Source: Seison nebaliae (taxonomy: Eukaryota; Rotifera; Pararotatoria; Seisonacea; Seisonidae). Taken from it: 61,672 bases of DNA. The stretch covers positions 1-61,672 of the forward strand of contig JALJEE010000678.1 in assembly GCA_023231475.1 (NCBI GenBank), in the 5' to 3' direction. The notes under the pieces were generated by a model. The model was not told where the DNA came from and did not search any database. It saw only the letters and a program-made list of their open reading frames with translations. The translations under genes were made by a program, and so were the position numbers. Below are positions 11,258 through 24,504 of the stretch, piece after piece; position 1 is the stretch's first letter; the number at the start of each line of letters is the position of its first letter.

Positions 11258-13758
11258 ATGGGAAATCAGCCCACACGGAAAGATATTAAATTAGTTGGTG
11301 GTAATATCGGTTTGAATGGAGTCGATCAGAAAAGTATCTTACAAGATCGTTCCTCATTGGAAACAGGTGAATGTCCACTCACTTCACAATCGATGAACAA
11401 CTTGAAGACTATTCCACGATCAACATCAGAATATCAATTCGTTCAGACATACAATCCATTAATATGGTTCAATGATAACGATGACAAATCTACTGAATCA
11501 TTACGACAAATTAAACGACGACATTGCTCCTCCACAATACCGTCACGAAATCATTCGAGTGATGTTTCCTCTGGAATAGGTTCCACCACTCTTATCTCCC
11601 AACCAAACGATGATACGGTTAATATGAAGAAAGTGGATTATCGTAATACACTTCTGGAATTATGTTCTTGTGCTCGTCGTATGCCGATAAGTAATAATGA
11701 TTATATTTATTTCCATCCGCCGATACGATCGTCTTCGGCGTCGAAAAGTCGACGACATAATTCAAAAAAGAATAAATATCAAACTAATTCAACGAGACAT
11801 ATCACTTGGTTGGATGAGGCAGGAGATACGATAATCGAATCATCATTTCTTGCCAAGAATAAAAGTGTTCCAGTAAAACGGAAAAAATACAACGACATTG
11901 ATATATATACGTCGGATATCCATTTGTGTTGTAGTAGTAAACGAAATTTGGCTAATTCACAATTAACTCGAAAACCTGATGCATCAATAACCACTTCAAA
12001 TGATAATGATAAATCAAATATTAGTGAGAGGAACCATCATCATTATCATCAACATCATCGTCAAAATGAATTGGATGATATCTATCCCAATGTTTATCAA
12101 CAACAAAAAGTACTTCAACCACAAGAGCATTACAGTCAACAAGATGATGATCCACAATTATTTTCGGCGAACGATATCGATGAAATGGAGGATGATAATA
12201 TGATGAGTCGTCGTCTGATAGAAAATATTGAGAAAAATGGAAAATTACAAATATCTGATGATTCTCTTCCATCTAACCGATATTGTGAGACATTTTCTCA
12301 TCACCAATCGAAGACAATGAATAATTTGTGTGAACCGATAAAGAAAGTAAGTTTCAGTTACAAGGATGCTGCGCCTGTAACGAAATGTTTGTTAAATTCG
12401 AACGCGGGAAATTATCAGCATTCGAGGACGGTCTCTCAACCACCTCGTCATTATTGTTCGACTACTTTAAATGAACATTCATCCAAAGAATCTCTCATGA
12501 AAGATACAGCCATGGAGAAGTATTTGATGAATGCAATCAATGAGAAGAAAGTTATTTTCACGCAATTATCTCCACATCTCAACAATAACGAATCTATCAA
12601 TTCAAAATTGGACGAGATCTCAAATGATTCATTAGACAATCTATCAAATTCCCAATCCAACGACCATAAAAACAACGATTATTGCGAGAGTAAGAAGATG
12701 AGCAATCGTCAAAATATTCCGATGGAAAATAAACCGTTCGAAAATAATCTTTCTGAACAGAATCGTCGTTTATTGGAGAAATACAATTCGTTACTTCATT
12801 CGATGGAGGAGAAACAAATTAATTGTCGTTACAGTAGCAGTACGTCATCATTAGATCAGTTACATAATGATGTGTATAATTTATGGAATTATCTTCACCG
12901 CAATGGCTTATTGTCAGACAACAATGATGTTGATAGTTATGATGATGATCAGCGTAAAATAATTATTGATGATATGGAATCGCATAATGATGATAATTCG
13001 AAACATCAATTTGCTATTTGTGAATATGAACGAATAGTGTCTCAAGGTTAACTTATTAGGTGTATTTTTCGAAATAATGGAACACATTATCATCTTCCAT
13101 TTACGTCGTCATTCTATCATTTGTTCATGTACTCGAAGAATTTGTCCATTTTACTCTTCTACTTTTTTTCTTTTAGTTCTAATAAATTGTGAGATGTCCA
13201 AACTGATTTAGATCTTCCTTTCCATTAAGATCGTTCATTCAAATATTTTATCTTCCCATCACAAACTTTAAGTTGCCCCCCATAAAAAAGAGAAATATCA
13301 TCGTTGTCGTTTTGATGGAAAACAACAGTCGCACCCATCAAATTTTGTGTCAATTCCAATTAATAATTTTTTCGAATTTCCTCAAATTTTGTCCAACATG
13401 AAATTTGTCTATCTTCTCATCTACAACTTTCTTTATCATCTGTTTCATCTTTAAAAAAATTTCTTTTCCTTCCAATTGATCGAACTGATTTGATGATTTG
13501 GTAACAATTTCTCATTTACTTTTCAGATGATGGCGAAGTGGATAATGATATAATTGGTGAAGATACAATGAACGAACATTCGTCAGATGAAGGAAAAGAT
13601 GAAGATATTAAGAAAGATGATTCAATCAATAAACAATCATCGGAAGACGGAATGTCGAAAGGAGAACGTCATTCGACTCAACAAGAAACTACGTTAGAGG
13701 AGAAACATTTGTCGAATATATCAAACGATTCTAGTGTTACTGAATTGAAATCGATAAT
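11258..13758 (+). CDS. SH3-adaptor locus, 5' module A (alternative start, possible N-myristoylation)
   Basis: Exons 11258-13046 and 13527-13758 join across a 480-bp intron (donor GTTAAC, acceptor TTTTCAG), reading SQ|DDGEVDND in phase. The first exon encodes 596 residues of Ser/Asn/Asp/His-rich disordered protein with no recognised domain. The N terminus MGNQPTRKD fits the N-myristoylation pattern (Gly2, Thr6), suggesting membrane attachment. The second exon is acidic and seems to end at a GTTTGT donor with two bases left over, the phase needed to enter the shared exon at 19488. I therefore read it as a 5' module of the same gene that carries SH3 domains at its 3' end; a separate gene is the alternative. 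Confidence 0.5.
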
Positions 13759-16733
13759 GTTTGTATTCATTTTCCCCCATCATCTTCCCATATTATACAC
13801 GCCTTCCCACCTATTCACCTATTATGCCAATTACCATTTTACGATTAGGTTAAGGAGTAATAGAGTAATTCTTTTAGTCTTTTTGTCGTGGCGACGACAT
13901 GTTTTTTTTTGAGGAAAAACAATTAGAAAAACTCTACAAAACAAAAAGTTCGTTAATTCGACTTGTTATGAATATTTAATTAATATTATTTGAATTGATC
14001 CTTGAAACGAATAGTTTATTATACGACAAATACCTTAATAAGGTCATATCAAATAATTTATTGTTCGAGTAGAATGGAAATCGCGCTGGAAATTAATCCT
14101 AACCAGCTTCCTAGTTACATGATTAACAAATTGTTTCGATTAGATTGATTTATTTTCCATCTTATCAAATCAAATTGTGACATAATATCAATATATCGTT
14201 ACGGGAAAAGAAGAAATGACTCGTCTTACATATTAAGGTTATCTGATCGATCGTTCGTTCTGATCCATCGACTTATTCATTCTCAACAAAAAATTTCTCA
14301 TCATCGAAATTCAAATGAAAGAGAACGAATAGATGGATAGAAGAACCGGAGAGAGTTTTGAGTAAATGCAGAAAAGAAAATTTAATTTATGGGAAAAACT
14401 TCAGTTTGTAGCTAGTCTATCTGAACTAAAACTGTCGTTATTGATTTAGTTGAAAGTGGCGGAGATTCTCCTCTCTCTATTATTGCACTTATTGATAATT
14501 ATCCTGAATAATAATCATCATCTATATAATAATATTTAAATTGATGATAATCTATTTCGTTTTTTTTTCTCCCAACGTGATATTCCTTTTCAGCTATCCA
14601 TTTGCTTCTTTCACATGTACTTTTCCGTCACTTATAAAGATTGATGGTAAGTGATGTCTGAACAGATCGAAAATGAAGTAAAAGGATGAAAAGAATAAGC
14701 TTTCTTCTAATCTAAAACAACGTAATTTTCTCATTATTTCCAATAATTGTCTTTTCACACGAAGAATGAGTGTAATTCTCCACGGTAAATTTATTATTAT
14801 TGTTATATTGGTGGACGAGTTTCATTCTTAAGAAATTAGAACTGGTTACTGTCCATTAGTAATTCCTTTTCTCTTATCGATATTCTATTATGTCTTTATT
14901 TGTTTTTATGAGATTATGAATGAGTGAATGAATGAATGAAAAAAGAATGAAATTAATCGACGATTCTAACTAATGTCTTCATTTTTAAGTATCGATCACA
15001 ATGAGTTGAATGAATGAAGATTAACTTTTAATCAAATGCAAACATCAAAATTGCCTCACTGAACTACTATCGAGACAATAAACATAATAGTATAAATTCT
15101 CATATTGATATGATTAGGACATAAGAAGTTGAATTTTCATCTAACATTGTAAGAATTCATTTATTGGCTAAACAAAGATTGTTATGTAATCAATCATTAT
15201 ATTCAGTTAAATCTCCTTCTAGATCATTCATCGAATATTCAAATGAATGTGTGGAACTAAATTTATGGAAATCGATAATAAAATCCACAAATTTTCAAAT
15301 GTAATAAATTTAAATTAGAATTCTATTGAATTGAGATTCCTAGAGAATCAATTAGAATTTTTTAATGATTTCCGTTTAAAAAAGAGCAGTTCAATGATCG
15401 GAAATTACTAACAATTAATTCCAATATTGAATGTTATCTAACGAAGAATAATATTCTCATTTTTAAATATCTGATATTTTCGATTGAACATTAAGATTAT
15501 GAGACGTAACAATGAGATTAAATGAAATGGATAAAGTGGATATTTTCATTCATTATTCATAATGATGACTCATTATCATTATGATAATGGAAAGAAACAT
15601 TTCATATTACGATGTAAATAATACATTATTGTTCGCTCGTACTTCCGACAAACTTTTCTTCTTCATCATTATCATCATCATCATCAGTTTAGCTTTCATC
15701 AAAGTCTTTGATATGATTCTCTATTTTTCGAGTGTATTTCCACAGTTTCTGTACTGTACTCTCCCTTTTTGTCCTTTTTCTCATTCATCTGTTACTGTCA
15801 TCATCAGTAACTTTTTTCATCAGTAAACAACTTTTTTTCAATGTTGCCAAATTCGAGACGGAAATTATTAGTTAAGAATTACTCCTCGCCTGTAAGCAAG
15901 AATGGAAATTTCTTCGATATTATCATTTCGATGAATGTTATATGGAAGTCCCGAAGTGATCTACGAAATCGATTCCGGTTGTTTCGATTGAGGAAAACAT
16001 GAGAAAAATTCTCCATAATGAAAGTTAAAATCGAATAAGTATATTTTTATTATGAATGGCGATGATGGTAGTCAATCAAAGTAGTATCGTCATTTCCGGA
16101 TTACTTCGCCCCTTATCTAATGTTGATCATTGGAACATTTATTTTTGAAAGTTACGATAATAAGTAAATCGATAAAAGTGGTAAGAGTAATGAGGAAATG
16201 GTTTGGTGGTTGCTTCATTTCAAATTTCGTCTTCGATAAGTGTGTTAGAAGAGGCAATAATAATCGTCAGTTGGTTAAGGAATGAGAGGAGTATGATGAT
16301 GATGATATGTAGAAGGAAATGAATGCAAATCCTTCGGTAAATGTTTTAATTGTATCGAATGGCGAATGGAAAGAAAATAAATTTTATTTTTCTTTCCGAT
16401 CTTTATCGATTGATCCTCTTTTTTTGAGTATTATCGTTATATTGTCTGTTAGTAACAGATCGTTATTTCACTCGTCACAACAATATCATCATCATCGTTC
16501 GTCTTCTTCCGCTTATGTAATTTAATACAAGTCTTTCCCTTTCAAATCAATCGATGTCCTTGTGCATTTCTCACTTTATATTAATTTTGGTTCTGGATTA
16601 AATTTACATTAATATGGAATTAAAACTCATCGGTATATGTGTTATCATCATAAGATTATAAGATCAGGATTTTATCATAAAAGAAATCGGAAGGAAATAA
16701 ATAGAATAGAACCGAAGTTTGGTAGAAGGAAAA
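13759..16733. other. Probable large intron of the SH3-adaptor locus
   Basis: AT-rich noncoding DNA. It contains one exon-like block (14594-14646) bounded by a TTTTCAG acceptor and a GTAAGT donor; its outgoing phase does not fit the next coding exon, so I left it uncalled. Confidence 0.4.
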
Positions 16734-17689
16734 ATGCAATTTCATCGATACGATGAATTGGAGAGACGACGATGTAACCAAATGAAGAATATTGCACAAT
16801 TCCTCAATCTTCGAGAATCGTTATCGCCGGAAATGAGGAAAGAAGAAATTCCGAAGAAAACGATACCATCATTTGTGCAACATTTCCCTGATTTTGATGA
16901 TAGTACCACTTCAACGAATCGTGATACATTTATGGAGTATGATGTTGAGAATGAAATGGAAACTTCATTGGATAACAGTCGAAGGAAATTTGAGAATGGG
17001 AATTATTGCATCATACCAGATGATGGTTGTGATGAGAATAACAAGGATGATAATCGGATGGATGGTTTCGTGGTTGATGATGTTGATGAGAGTTTGAGAC
17101 GTATTAATCATTGGCAGAAATACCAATTGAATCGATTGTATACGTATCTGTTGAATGAAGGAGAGGAAGATGAATTGAGGGAGAAGAAAGTTGTCGATAA
17201 TATTGTCCTTAAACATTCGAATAATCGAGACGTAACTTCCGATCATGACGAATCAATAGAAATCAAATGGAATCGCTTATATGAGAAATTCGATTTGGCT
17301 AATGAATTGGCAGATTCTGATATCGGCTCCGAAATTGCGTCACCATCATCACACTATTCACCGACACTCACCTACATCACAAATGAAAATATGGGAAATC
17401 AACATTTTCCTTCTTCAACGAAAAAACATCTCCATAATCAGACGCACGATACCATACTTCCAAACAACAACAACAACAACACTAAATTAATTGATTCAAT
17501 CGTAACGGCCATACCGCAAAATTGCGGCATTCATCGTATGGAAGGATCTATAAGTAAACTGAATATTGATGAGAATTCGTTTCTAGAAAAAATTGATCAA
17601 CGAGATCCTTCCCAATTCAATCACATACCGTCTGAGCAAAAAACGAATTCTTTTAGAAATTTAAAAAGTTTGAAGAAGAGCATGACAAG
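16734..17689 (+). CDS. SH3-adaptor locus, 5' module B (alternative start)
   Basis: One exon with an in-frame ATG at 16734 (MQFHRYDELERRRCNQ) and a donor at 17690 (AAG|GTATAG). It encodes about 318 residues rich in Asn, Asp, Glu and Ser, with a few likely helices (for example around RRINHWQKYQLNRLYTYLL) and no recognised domain. It ends with two bases left over (ACA AG), matching the incoming phase of the exon at 19488, giving KKSMTR|RSRSACQPP. No acceptor of normal quality lies just upstream, so I infer a separate promoter and first exon. The alternative is an independent gene whose 3' exons are shared or unseen. Confidence 0.45.
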
Positions 17690-18679
17690 GTATAGTTCTC
17701 ATTCATATTTAAATATTTTATTTTTTTTTATATTATATTATATTTATATCCAAATATTTTTTTTTTCTTTTCAAAAAAACATTTTCTTTATTCCTCCTTA
17801 TCATTAGTAAATTAGTAAGGAATCTTTGTAGTTTTACATCCTCGTTTGGCATTATTTTCTTGATTATTAATCAGATTCACTAACAATAATTCGAATTCTA
17901 ATATTAATTATTCTTTCTTCTTCCTTCTTCATTTTTCTTCGTCATCTGCTTCCCATATTCGTGATAATGGCAAATTCAACAATAATAACAATAACGATTT
18001 GGTTATTATTATTATCCGATGAACAATTGGTGTGAAATTGTGTGAATCGTTGATCAACTTAACAAATTATTTGTCAATAAACAAATCGTATAATTTGTGA
18101 ATATTCCTTCAACCTTCAACTTTCGTCTTCTGTAATCAACTCACGGTTTTTCATCACAAATTCTATTCTTATCAATTCTTATGATCGTTTTTCCATCGGC
18201 CAATATCTACGTCAATTATATCTCAACATTAAACTTCTATCACGATTGTTTATCATCGTGATTATCGGTGCATCGGATGGAACATCCGACCTCGTAAATA
18301 ATTGATGATGGAATATCAATTAATATTACATTCTTCCAATCATCTGTCTATCCTACCACCGATGGAACTACACACTCCAAAATTTTAACAAAAAAAAACA
18401 ATATCGTTTTCCGCATCGATACATTTAATGGTTTCAATTTGAAATTGTCCATGTTATAATATCATTTCAATAACAATCATTTCATCCATTCACATTCAAT
18501 AACAACAATAACAATGATTGAAACTATTGTAATTTTTTCATAAATTTTTCTATCGGAAAATGTTCATCATTTCCCATCAAATTAATTTTCCTCAATACAC
18601 TTTCAATTTTTGGATTTTCCATTTATCCCTATCATAATCGTTTTACGGAAATGAAATTATTTGTCGTATTATTGTCATA
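17690..18679. other. Intron/promoter DNA between modules B and C
   Basis: Low-complexity T-rich and CAA/ATT-rich noncoding sequence. I see no gene in it. Confidence 0.4.
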
Positions 18680-19437
18680 ATGCCTTCATCTCGTCATTCG
18701 TTGCAACATAATCGATATCTCTCATTAAATGATGATGACATAATGGTCGATCCAAAAAAACAACAACGATTGAATGAATTTATGATATATCGACAATCAT
18801 CAATTATGAAACATTTGTCACGTGAATATCTGCATATCAATAGAACGTTGCCTCAATCCCAAAATTCCTTTCGATCAAACAGTTTGACTGAGAGGAAGAA
18901 CGATGAAACAATCAGTCAACCCAACAATAGGGATGTCTTCCGACATTATAATGACGAGGCTGATGATATCAAAACGCGATTTGATCACGACATCGAAGAC
19001 AAATGGAACATCCAACATGTTCCATTTATCGATCAAGAAGATAAGAAGTCGACCGAATTCCATAATGTGCCGGAGAAACATGACAAACATTATGATGATG
19101 GACCACAATCTATAACTGATTATGTTACAGGACATCGAAGTTCTTTGTTAGGAAGTCAGAAAGATCGACGAGCATTCAACGAACAACAAAAGCCGATGGA
19201 TGATGAAAACAATTTGTTGGAGATGATGGAACGCCCACAGAGTGTTATGGAAAAGAAACTGAAAGTTAATGTTCGTCCTGTTAGTTGTCTTTTCTCCTTC
19301 ATTTCATCCTCATTATTTAATCTGATTTAATTCTCTCCTATTAATATCTAGAGCGATGAATTCCATAATCCGATGCCACCCCTTGTTTATTCTTCACCTT
19401 CATCAACTATGGGCAATTCGACAATAACCGTAATGAA
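18680..19437 (+). CDS. SH3-adaptor locus, 5' module C (alternative start)
   Basis: Exon 18680-19279 starts with ATG (MPSSRHSLQHNRYLSLND) and joins exon 19352-19437 in phase 0 (donor GTTAGT, acceptor ATCTAG), reading VRP|SDEFHNPMPPLVYSSP. The second exon can end at a GTTTCT donor with two bases left over, which again fits the exon at 19488 (TVMK|RSRSACQPP). The protein is disordered, rich in Asp, Asn, His and Gln. A closer donor (19430, GTAATG) leaves no remainder and would put the next exon out of frame, so I prefer 19437. Confidence 0.45.
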
Positions 19438-19487
19438 GTTTCTTTTCTTCTTATTCATCATTTCCATCATTCAATGATCCAAACCAG

Positions 19488-20062
19488 ACGATCTCGATCT
19501 GCTTGTCAACCTCCCGTCAAGAACGAGAAGAAATCCATCGATTCCACCAAGAATGATTCGCCCACTAAATATGTCGTTCCCATATCTCCCACACAACGTC
19601 AGAATCTTTACAAGCAAATTCAAAATGGAGGAGACATTCCCGTGTTGGGTTTAAGGCCATTATATGCCAAACAACAAAATGAGAAAACGAATAATTTCAA
19701 GAAATTATCTTCCATTGAAGGTGATCATTTACCGATGAATAAGTTTGAATCGAAAGATGCTAATTACCGTAAGCAAGACGAAGTCGAACGAAGGTCTCAT
19801 AATCCTCATCAGTTTGAGCAACAGCCAAAAACACAAATTCCCAAAGAATACTCAACAAATCGAACTATTGAAGTACAGAACAAGAGTCAAAATAATACAT
19901 CGTCTTATCCGATTCCTTCTGCTTCATCGTCGTCGAAAAAAGGTTCGTATCAACTTTATTTCCTCCACATCATTGTTTAGACGAGGTAGTACATTGCACC
20001 TCGTTTCCTTCGAGGATTTATTCTATTGAGATCTATACACAAATCATCATCCGAATTAAACA
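19488..20062 (+). CDS. SH3-adaptor locus, shared middle exons
   Basis: Exon 19488-19946 (acceptor AACCAG) encodes a Ser/Pro/Gln-rich stretch beginning RSRSACQPPVKNEKK and including QNGGDIPVLGLRPLYAK, a more ordered-looking phrase than its surroundings. A donor at 19947 (GTATCA) and acceptor at 20029-20030 lead to a 32-bp exon 20031-20062 (SSIHKSSSELN) ending at a GTAAGA donor. All three 5' modules reach 19488 in the same phase, so I treat this as the common trunk. Exon borders here rest on splice signals and open phase only. Confidence 0.4.
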
Positions 20063-23043
20063 GTAAGATAAACAAAAAAAAAGAAGAATTGATAATGCAA
20101 AATAATTGCAACAACAAAATGAATTCCCAGTTATTCGCTAGAAATAAATCTTTAATTGTTTCTCTCCTTTTAAGTAATTCGTTAACATTTACATTGTCAC
20201 CAAATTAGATTTCATAACGAAAATAAAACTTATTCTCCTTTCGACGAGATTGTTTCGTGACATCTGTCCCTTTACATTGCCCTCCCTCCTACTCATAAAT
20301 CTCTTTCGATACTCCCTCCGACCAACTCATCTTTCCAATGCGCTATGTGTTGACGTTAGTGAGATAAATAGATAGTTGTCACATAATTTATTGTAAAGAA
20401 TACGCTATCTTCATATCGTTCACTCGAATGACGGAATGAATTTCAAACGATTCCTGAATCGTCTTGACATCTTCCGATTTGTGTTGAAGGAGATTCATTC
20501 TGTTTACCATTTCAGTTGATTAGTCATAACAAAAGTATTTTCTTTTTCAAGTTTATCGAAGTCAATATTGAACAAACAATATTCACTAGTCATCTCTTAT
20601 TTACAATTGGAACTTTCGATGAAAAGATGATGGCACAATTAATTTGACTTTTATTGTTAATGATATTTTCCAATGACACGAGATGAGGAAGACGAAAATA
20701 TTAAGTTCTTCTCACTGTTCCATTCTTCCATTCGTTATAGAAACATGAAATTTTCATATAAAGTGCATATATTCGATCGGACTTAATGGAACCTTTAGAA
20801 AAGAGTTGATCGATGAATTGAAACTTTTTGTTTCTTTATATTTCATCAATGTTTTTCTAAAGAAATAATTGAACAATTAAATACGTCGAAAGAAATTGTA
20901 TATTAATATCATGAGACTATATATTGTTGACGAAGAAGAACTTAATGGACGAAATAGAAGAATTATATTGAATCTTCATAAAAAAAAATTGACGGAAATT
21001 GAGAAATGTAAATCATTAGGGAGCAATATGTATCCCAATTCCATGATGTCCTTATATGACATTTAGTCGTTCTTCTCCGAATAATTTTTCGAACAAGAAA
21101 AATATAAATTCTCATTGAAATATCTGAAAAAAGTGTAATAAATGAATGAGAATGATCGTAACTTTTCTTTTCTCCCGTTCATCTCGAATGACATCTATTG
21201 AATGGATATTTGTTAATAATTCTCCTATCTTATCTTCCGTCCTTCAATGACAGTTACATGTCAATTGTCGATATATGATATGTCAATCTTCTTCTTCTCA
21301 ATTTATGAACGATGTGTCGGGGAATTATCGATAATGAAATTTTGTTACAATTCACTCGAAATATAAATAGAACAATTAATTATGTTTCATATTCATTTCT
21401 TTCACTAGAAATTCTTCGCAATTCCTTAATTTGATTCAGTGGGCGAAGAAAACCATTTTGATTTATATCGTTTATCTAATTATTTTTCTCTTCTTCCATG
21501 TCATGAAATAATCGTATTTTAAATTCATCTAATTCTCATTCCATTACGAATTAAAAAGATTATTTAATTTGTTTTTCTTTTGACTCAAACTCATTATAAT
21601 ATTTTATGTAATCTCATCATTATTGAAGGAATCGTTATTCATTTTTATTCATCTTCTTTTAAAAAAATATTTTTTTGAAAATTTTTTTTTCGGTGGCAAT
21701 AAATTCCACTTTGAAATTTTTGGTCAGTAGAATTTATTGGTAATAAAAAAACCAATAAAATACCGGTCTCATACTCGTTTTTCACTTTGACCGATATTTC
21801 GATATTTAATATTCGATATTTCCTTATTTGAAAATGATTAGATGAATTTTATACAAAATCACTATATGATGTCTGCCATCAACTTTCGTATTTTTATGAA
21901 TTAATTTCTGAGAGTCGTTTTTGAGGAAGAGAGTCGGATGGAAGAAGAAAATGGAATTGATTTCACTTTTATGATGACGAGTAGAAGAGATAACTACCTC
22001 CATCTCGACTTTTTCATGTCATCCAGTTATTCGATTTTATTCGAATTGTTTATCTCTATGACAATCGAGTGTGATTGTTGTGAGTGAAAGTTTTTTTCGT
22101 TCGTCCAACGACGAGTCGCTTCAGGATAATTCTTCTTTGGCTGATAAGGTCATTCGATTGTTTATCGTTAAGCGAATATATGACTATCATTATTCCTTAT
22201 ATCTTTGATCGTTAAAATGGAAATCTGTACATCTTCTCATCATCTCCATTCTCGAGGGAGATGTTGTCGCAAGAAGATCGACAATCCAATATATGTGACA
22301 TCTGGCATGAAAAAAGAGGAATTATATGAACATAAGTCCTTTCTTTTCAATGTTCAGACATTTACCCATGTCCTTGTTGAGAGAATCGGTTTCAAATCTT
22401 ATATATGCATCCAATTTATGTTCATGGAAGAGGAATGGTCAATTCTTTATTGAGGAAATATTCTTATTTTGTTTTCTTTCACAATAACTCTCTTTCCGGT
22501 GGATGGTGAAGGTTCTCGTACTTCTCAACGATCATAAGTAGATCCCTCCATTCGAACGTTAATTTATTTACAGTAGTGAAAACAATTTATTAGTTTTAAG
22601 AAGGAATCGAATATTTTAATTGGAATAAGTCCACTCAAGAACAGGAATAAAACTCGCGACTCGTGTTTCTCTTAGCTTCATGTGGAAATATGGGCCTGTT
22701 GTGTAGAAATGAGAGAATTATTGTGAAATTAATGAGCATTCAATTGAGGAAATAAACATGGTGATGTACTTAGCATTAAAATGAGAGAGTTTAATACGGA
22801 ATTATCGGTGCATTCATTTGTAAGAAGGAGATTGTTATATGATTCCTACTAATTTTCCTCGATATTCACAGGATGATTTCTTGTGCCGAAATTGTAATTG
22901 AATGAGTGGAATTAATGTTCTTATTAAAATGAATAATTATTCTTTTCTTCTCCCATTTGGATAATGAATAGAAAGATCTCTTTAATTTTTGCATAAATAA
23001 ATGAAGTGAATGTTGATGTTAAGTCTTAACATTACATCGAAAG
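20063..23043. other. Probable 3-kb intron of the SH3-adaptor locus
   Basis: AT-rich noncoding sequence with no coding candidate of credible composition. The plus frame 22205-22453 has a Cys/Arg-rich start but no motif or splice context. T/A homopolymers lie at 21657-21700. Confidence 0.4.
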
Positions 23044-24317
23044 ATCAACCGGTTTGCCTTGGTATCGATAAAGGGCAAAAGAGAATTTATTTTCCAAATG
23101 CTCACGGCACAAATGGTGCAATGATTGCGCATATTCCAACTGATAAGAGGAATAATAATGTTAAGATTGATGTAACGACAGATAATCAGAATGTTGACAA
23201 CGATAATAACGATGACGACGAGAAAAATGACATTTCTCTCAACAACTACGACGACGGATACAGTTCACATGATGCAGTTCGATCCTCTCAAAATTCTTTC
23301 GTCACTTCCAATGATCAAAAGGAGAACACTTCACCTAACTCGCTCCAAGGAAATCAAGTGTTAACTCATTATATCATGACTCACCGCCATCGAATGCCTG
23401 AAGTGGACGACAGTCCAACGGAAATATTCTATGATAATGATCTTATCACTTCAAGACGACTCAATACATTGCCCAGAAATCTGCGACGTTACAATTTCCT
23501 CCACGACAAACACACGTGTCAATCGGCGACAAATGTTACGAAGAGTAGAATCGTTTCGAGAAAGTCGACCTCGCAATTCGGAAGAAAATCCCACATAAAT
23601 TTATTGGAGCCATCAATTATTCAGATGAAGGAGATGAAGAGCACGAAAAATGAGAATAATGAAGATCATGAACTTCCGGTGGGACGAACTCCAAAACTTG
23701 CTGATCTGTCATATCGAAACCTTTCGAAAAAATCAGACGGGGAATATGACGAGCAATCGATGAATTATTCATTGGACCTCTCCAAGAAGTCCAAATGTAA
23801 AAAAGCGATTTTATTGCAAAATTATGTAAAAATCTTTCCCCTACCTTCCAATAATTACGTACGTCACACACAGAAAAGTCAGGAGATGAAGGAGATTGAG
23901 AAGAAATCGATAACACCAACAAATTCCATACCAAAGAAACAACGTCGATTGAAACATTCGATCGCACAATATAATCATCGATATCGTCCATTATTTCTCC
24001 AACACCAACTCTTATCCACATCCAGTTCCACTTCATATTTATCATCGTCTTCATCCATCCCATCTTCTTCCTCCTCCTCCATCCCAACGGAAAAAAAGAA
24101 GAAGAAAAGTCAATTAATTCAAACAACAAATTCATCAAATTCCAGTGGAAAACAACCTAGTGAATGTGGGAGAGATAGAAATGGGAAGATGATGAGTCAA
24201 TCGCCTAAACTCCGACGACAATGTCAAAAGTCGAAAAATCGAAACACGATAAATAGATTATCATTGAGGAATTTTGTGAGCAATTATGAATATGTGAATA
24301 CACTAGAATCATTATGA
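23044..24317 (+). CDS. SH3-adaptor locus, large central exon
   Basis: A frame open from 23010 (with an ATG there) to a TGA at 24315 encodes about 430 residues. It starts QPVCLGIDKGQKRIYFPNAH, a conserved-looking phrase, and continues as disordered Ser/Asn/Lys-rich protein with a long Ser tract near 24030-24090. If spliced from the 20062 exon, an acceptor at 23042-23043 (CGAAAG) restores the frame; otherwise the ATG at 23010 could be a fourth start. The 3' border is unclear: several phase-1 donors before 24240 could join the exon at 24505, and none stands out. Confidence 0.4.
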
Positions 24318-24504
24318 TCATGTCATTTATAGGAAAATATAAATTTCCATTATTTCCTCAACATTTCATTTTTTCCGTCATATTATCATCTCTATTGGTG
24401 AAGTGACAAATATTAGGAATTGGAGTTGCACATCATTCTCCTTACAAGAATATTTATTTGGAAGATTACAAAATATACATTAAATATAATTTCCGTTATT
24501 TCAG

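Noticed and set aside
14594..14646. Candidate cassette exon with TTTTCAG acceptor and GTAAGT donor
   Set aside because: It fits module A's outgoing phase but leaves one base over, which does not match the shared exon at 19488; the encoded peptide shows no family feature.
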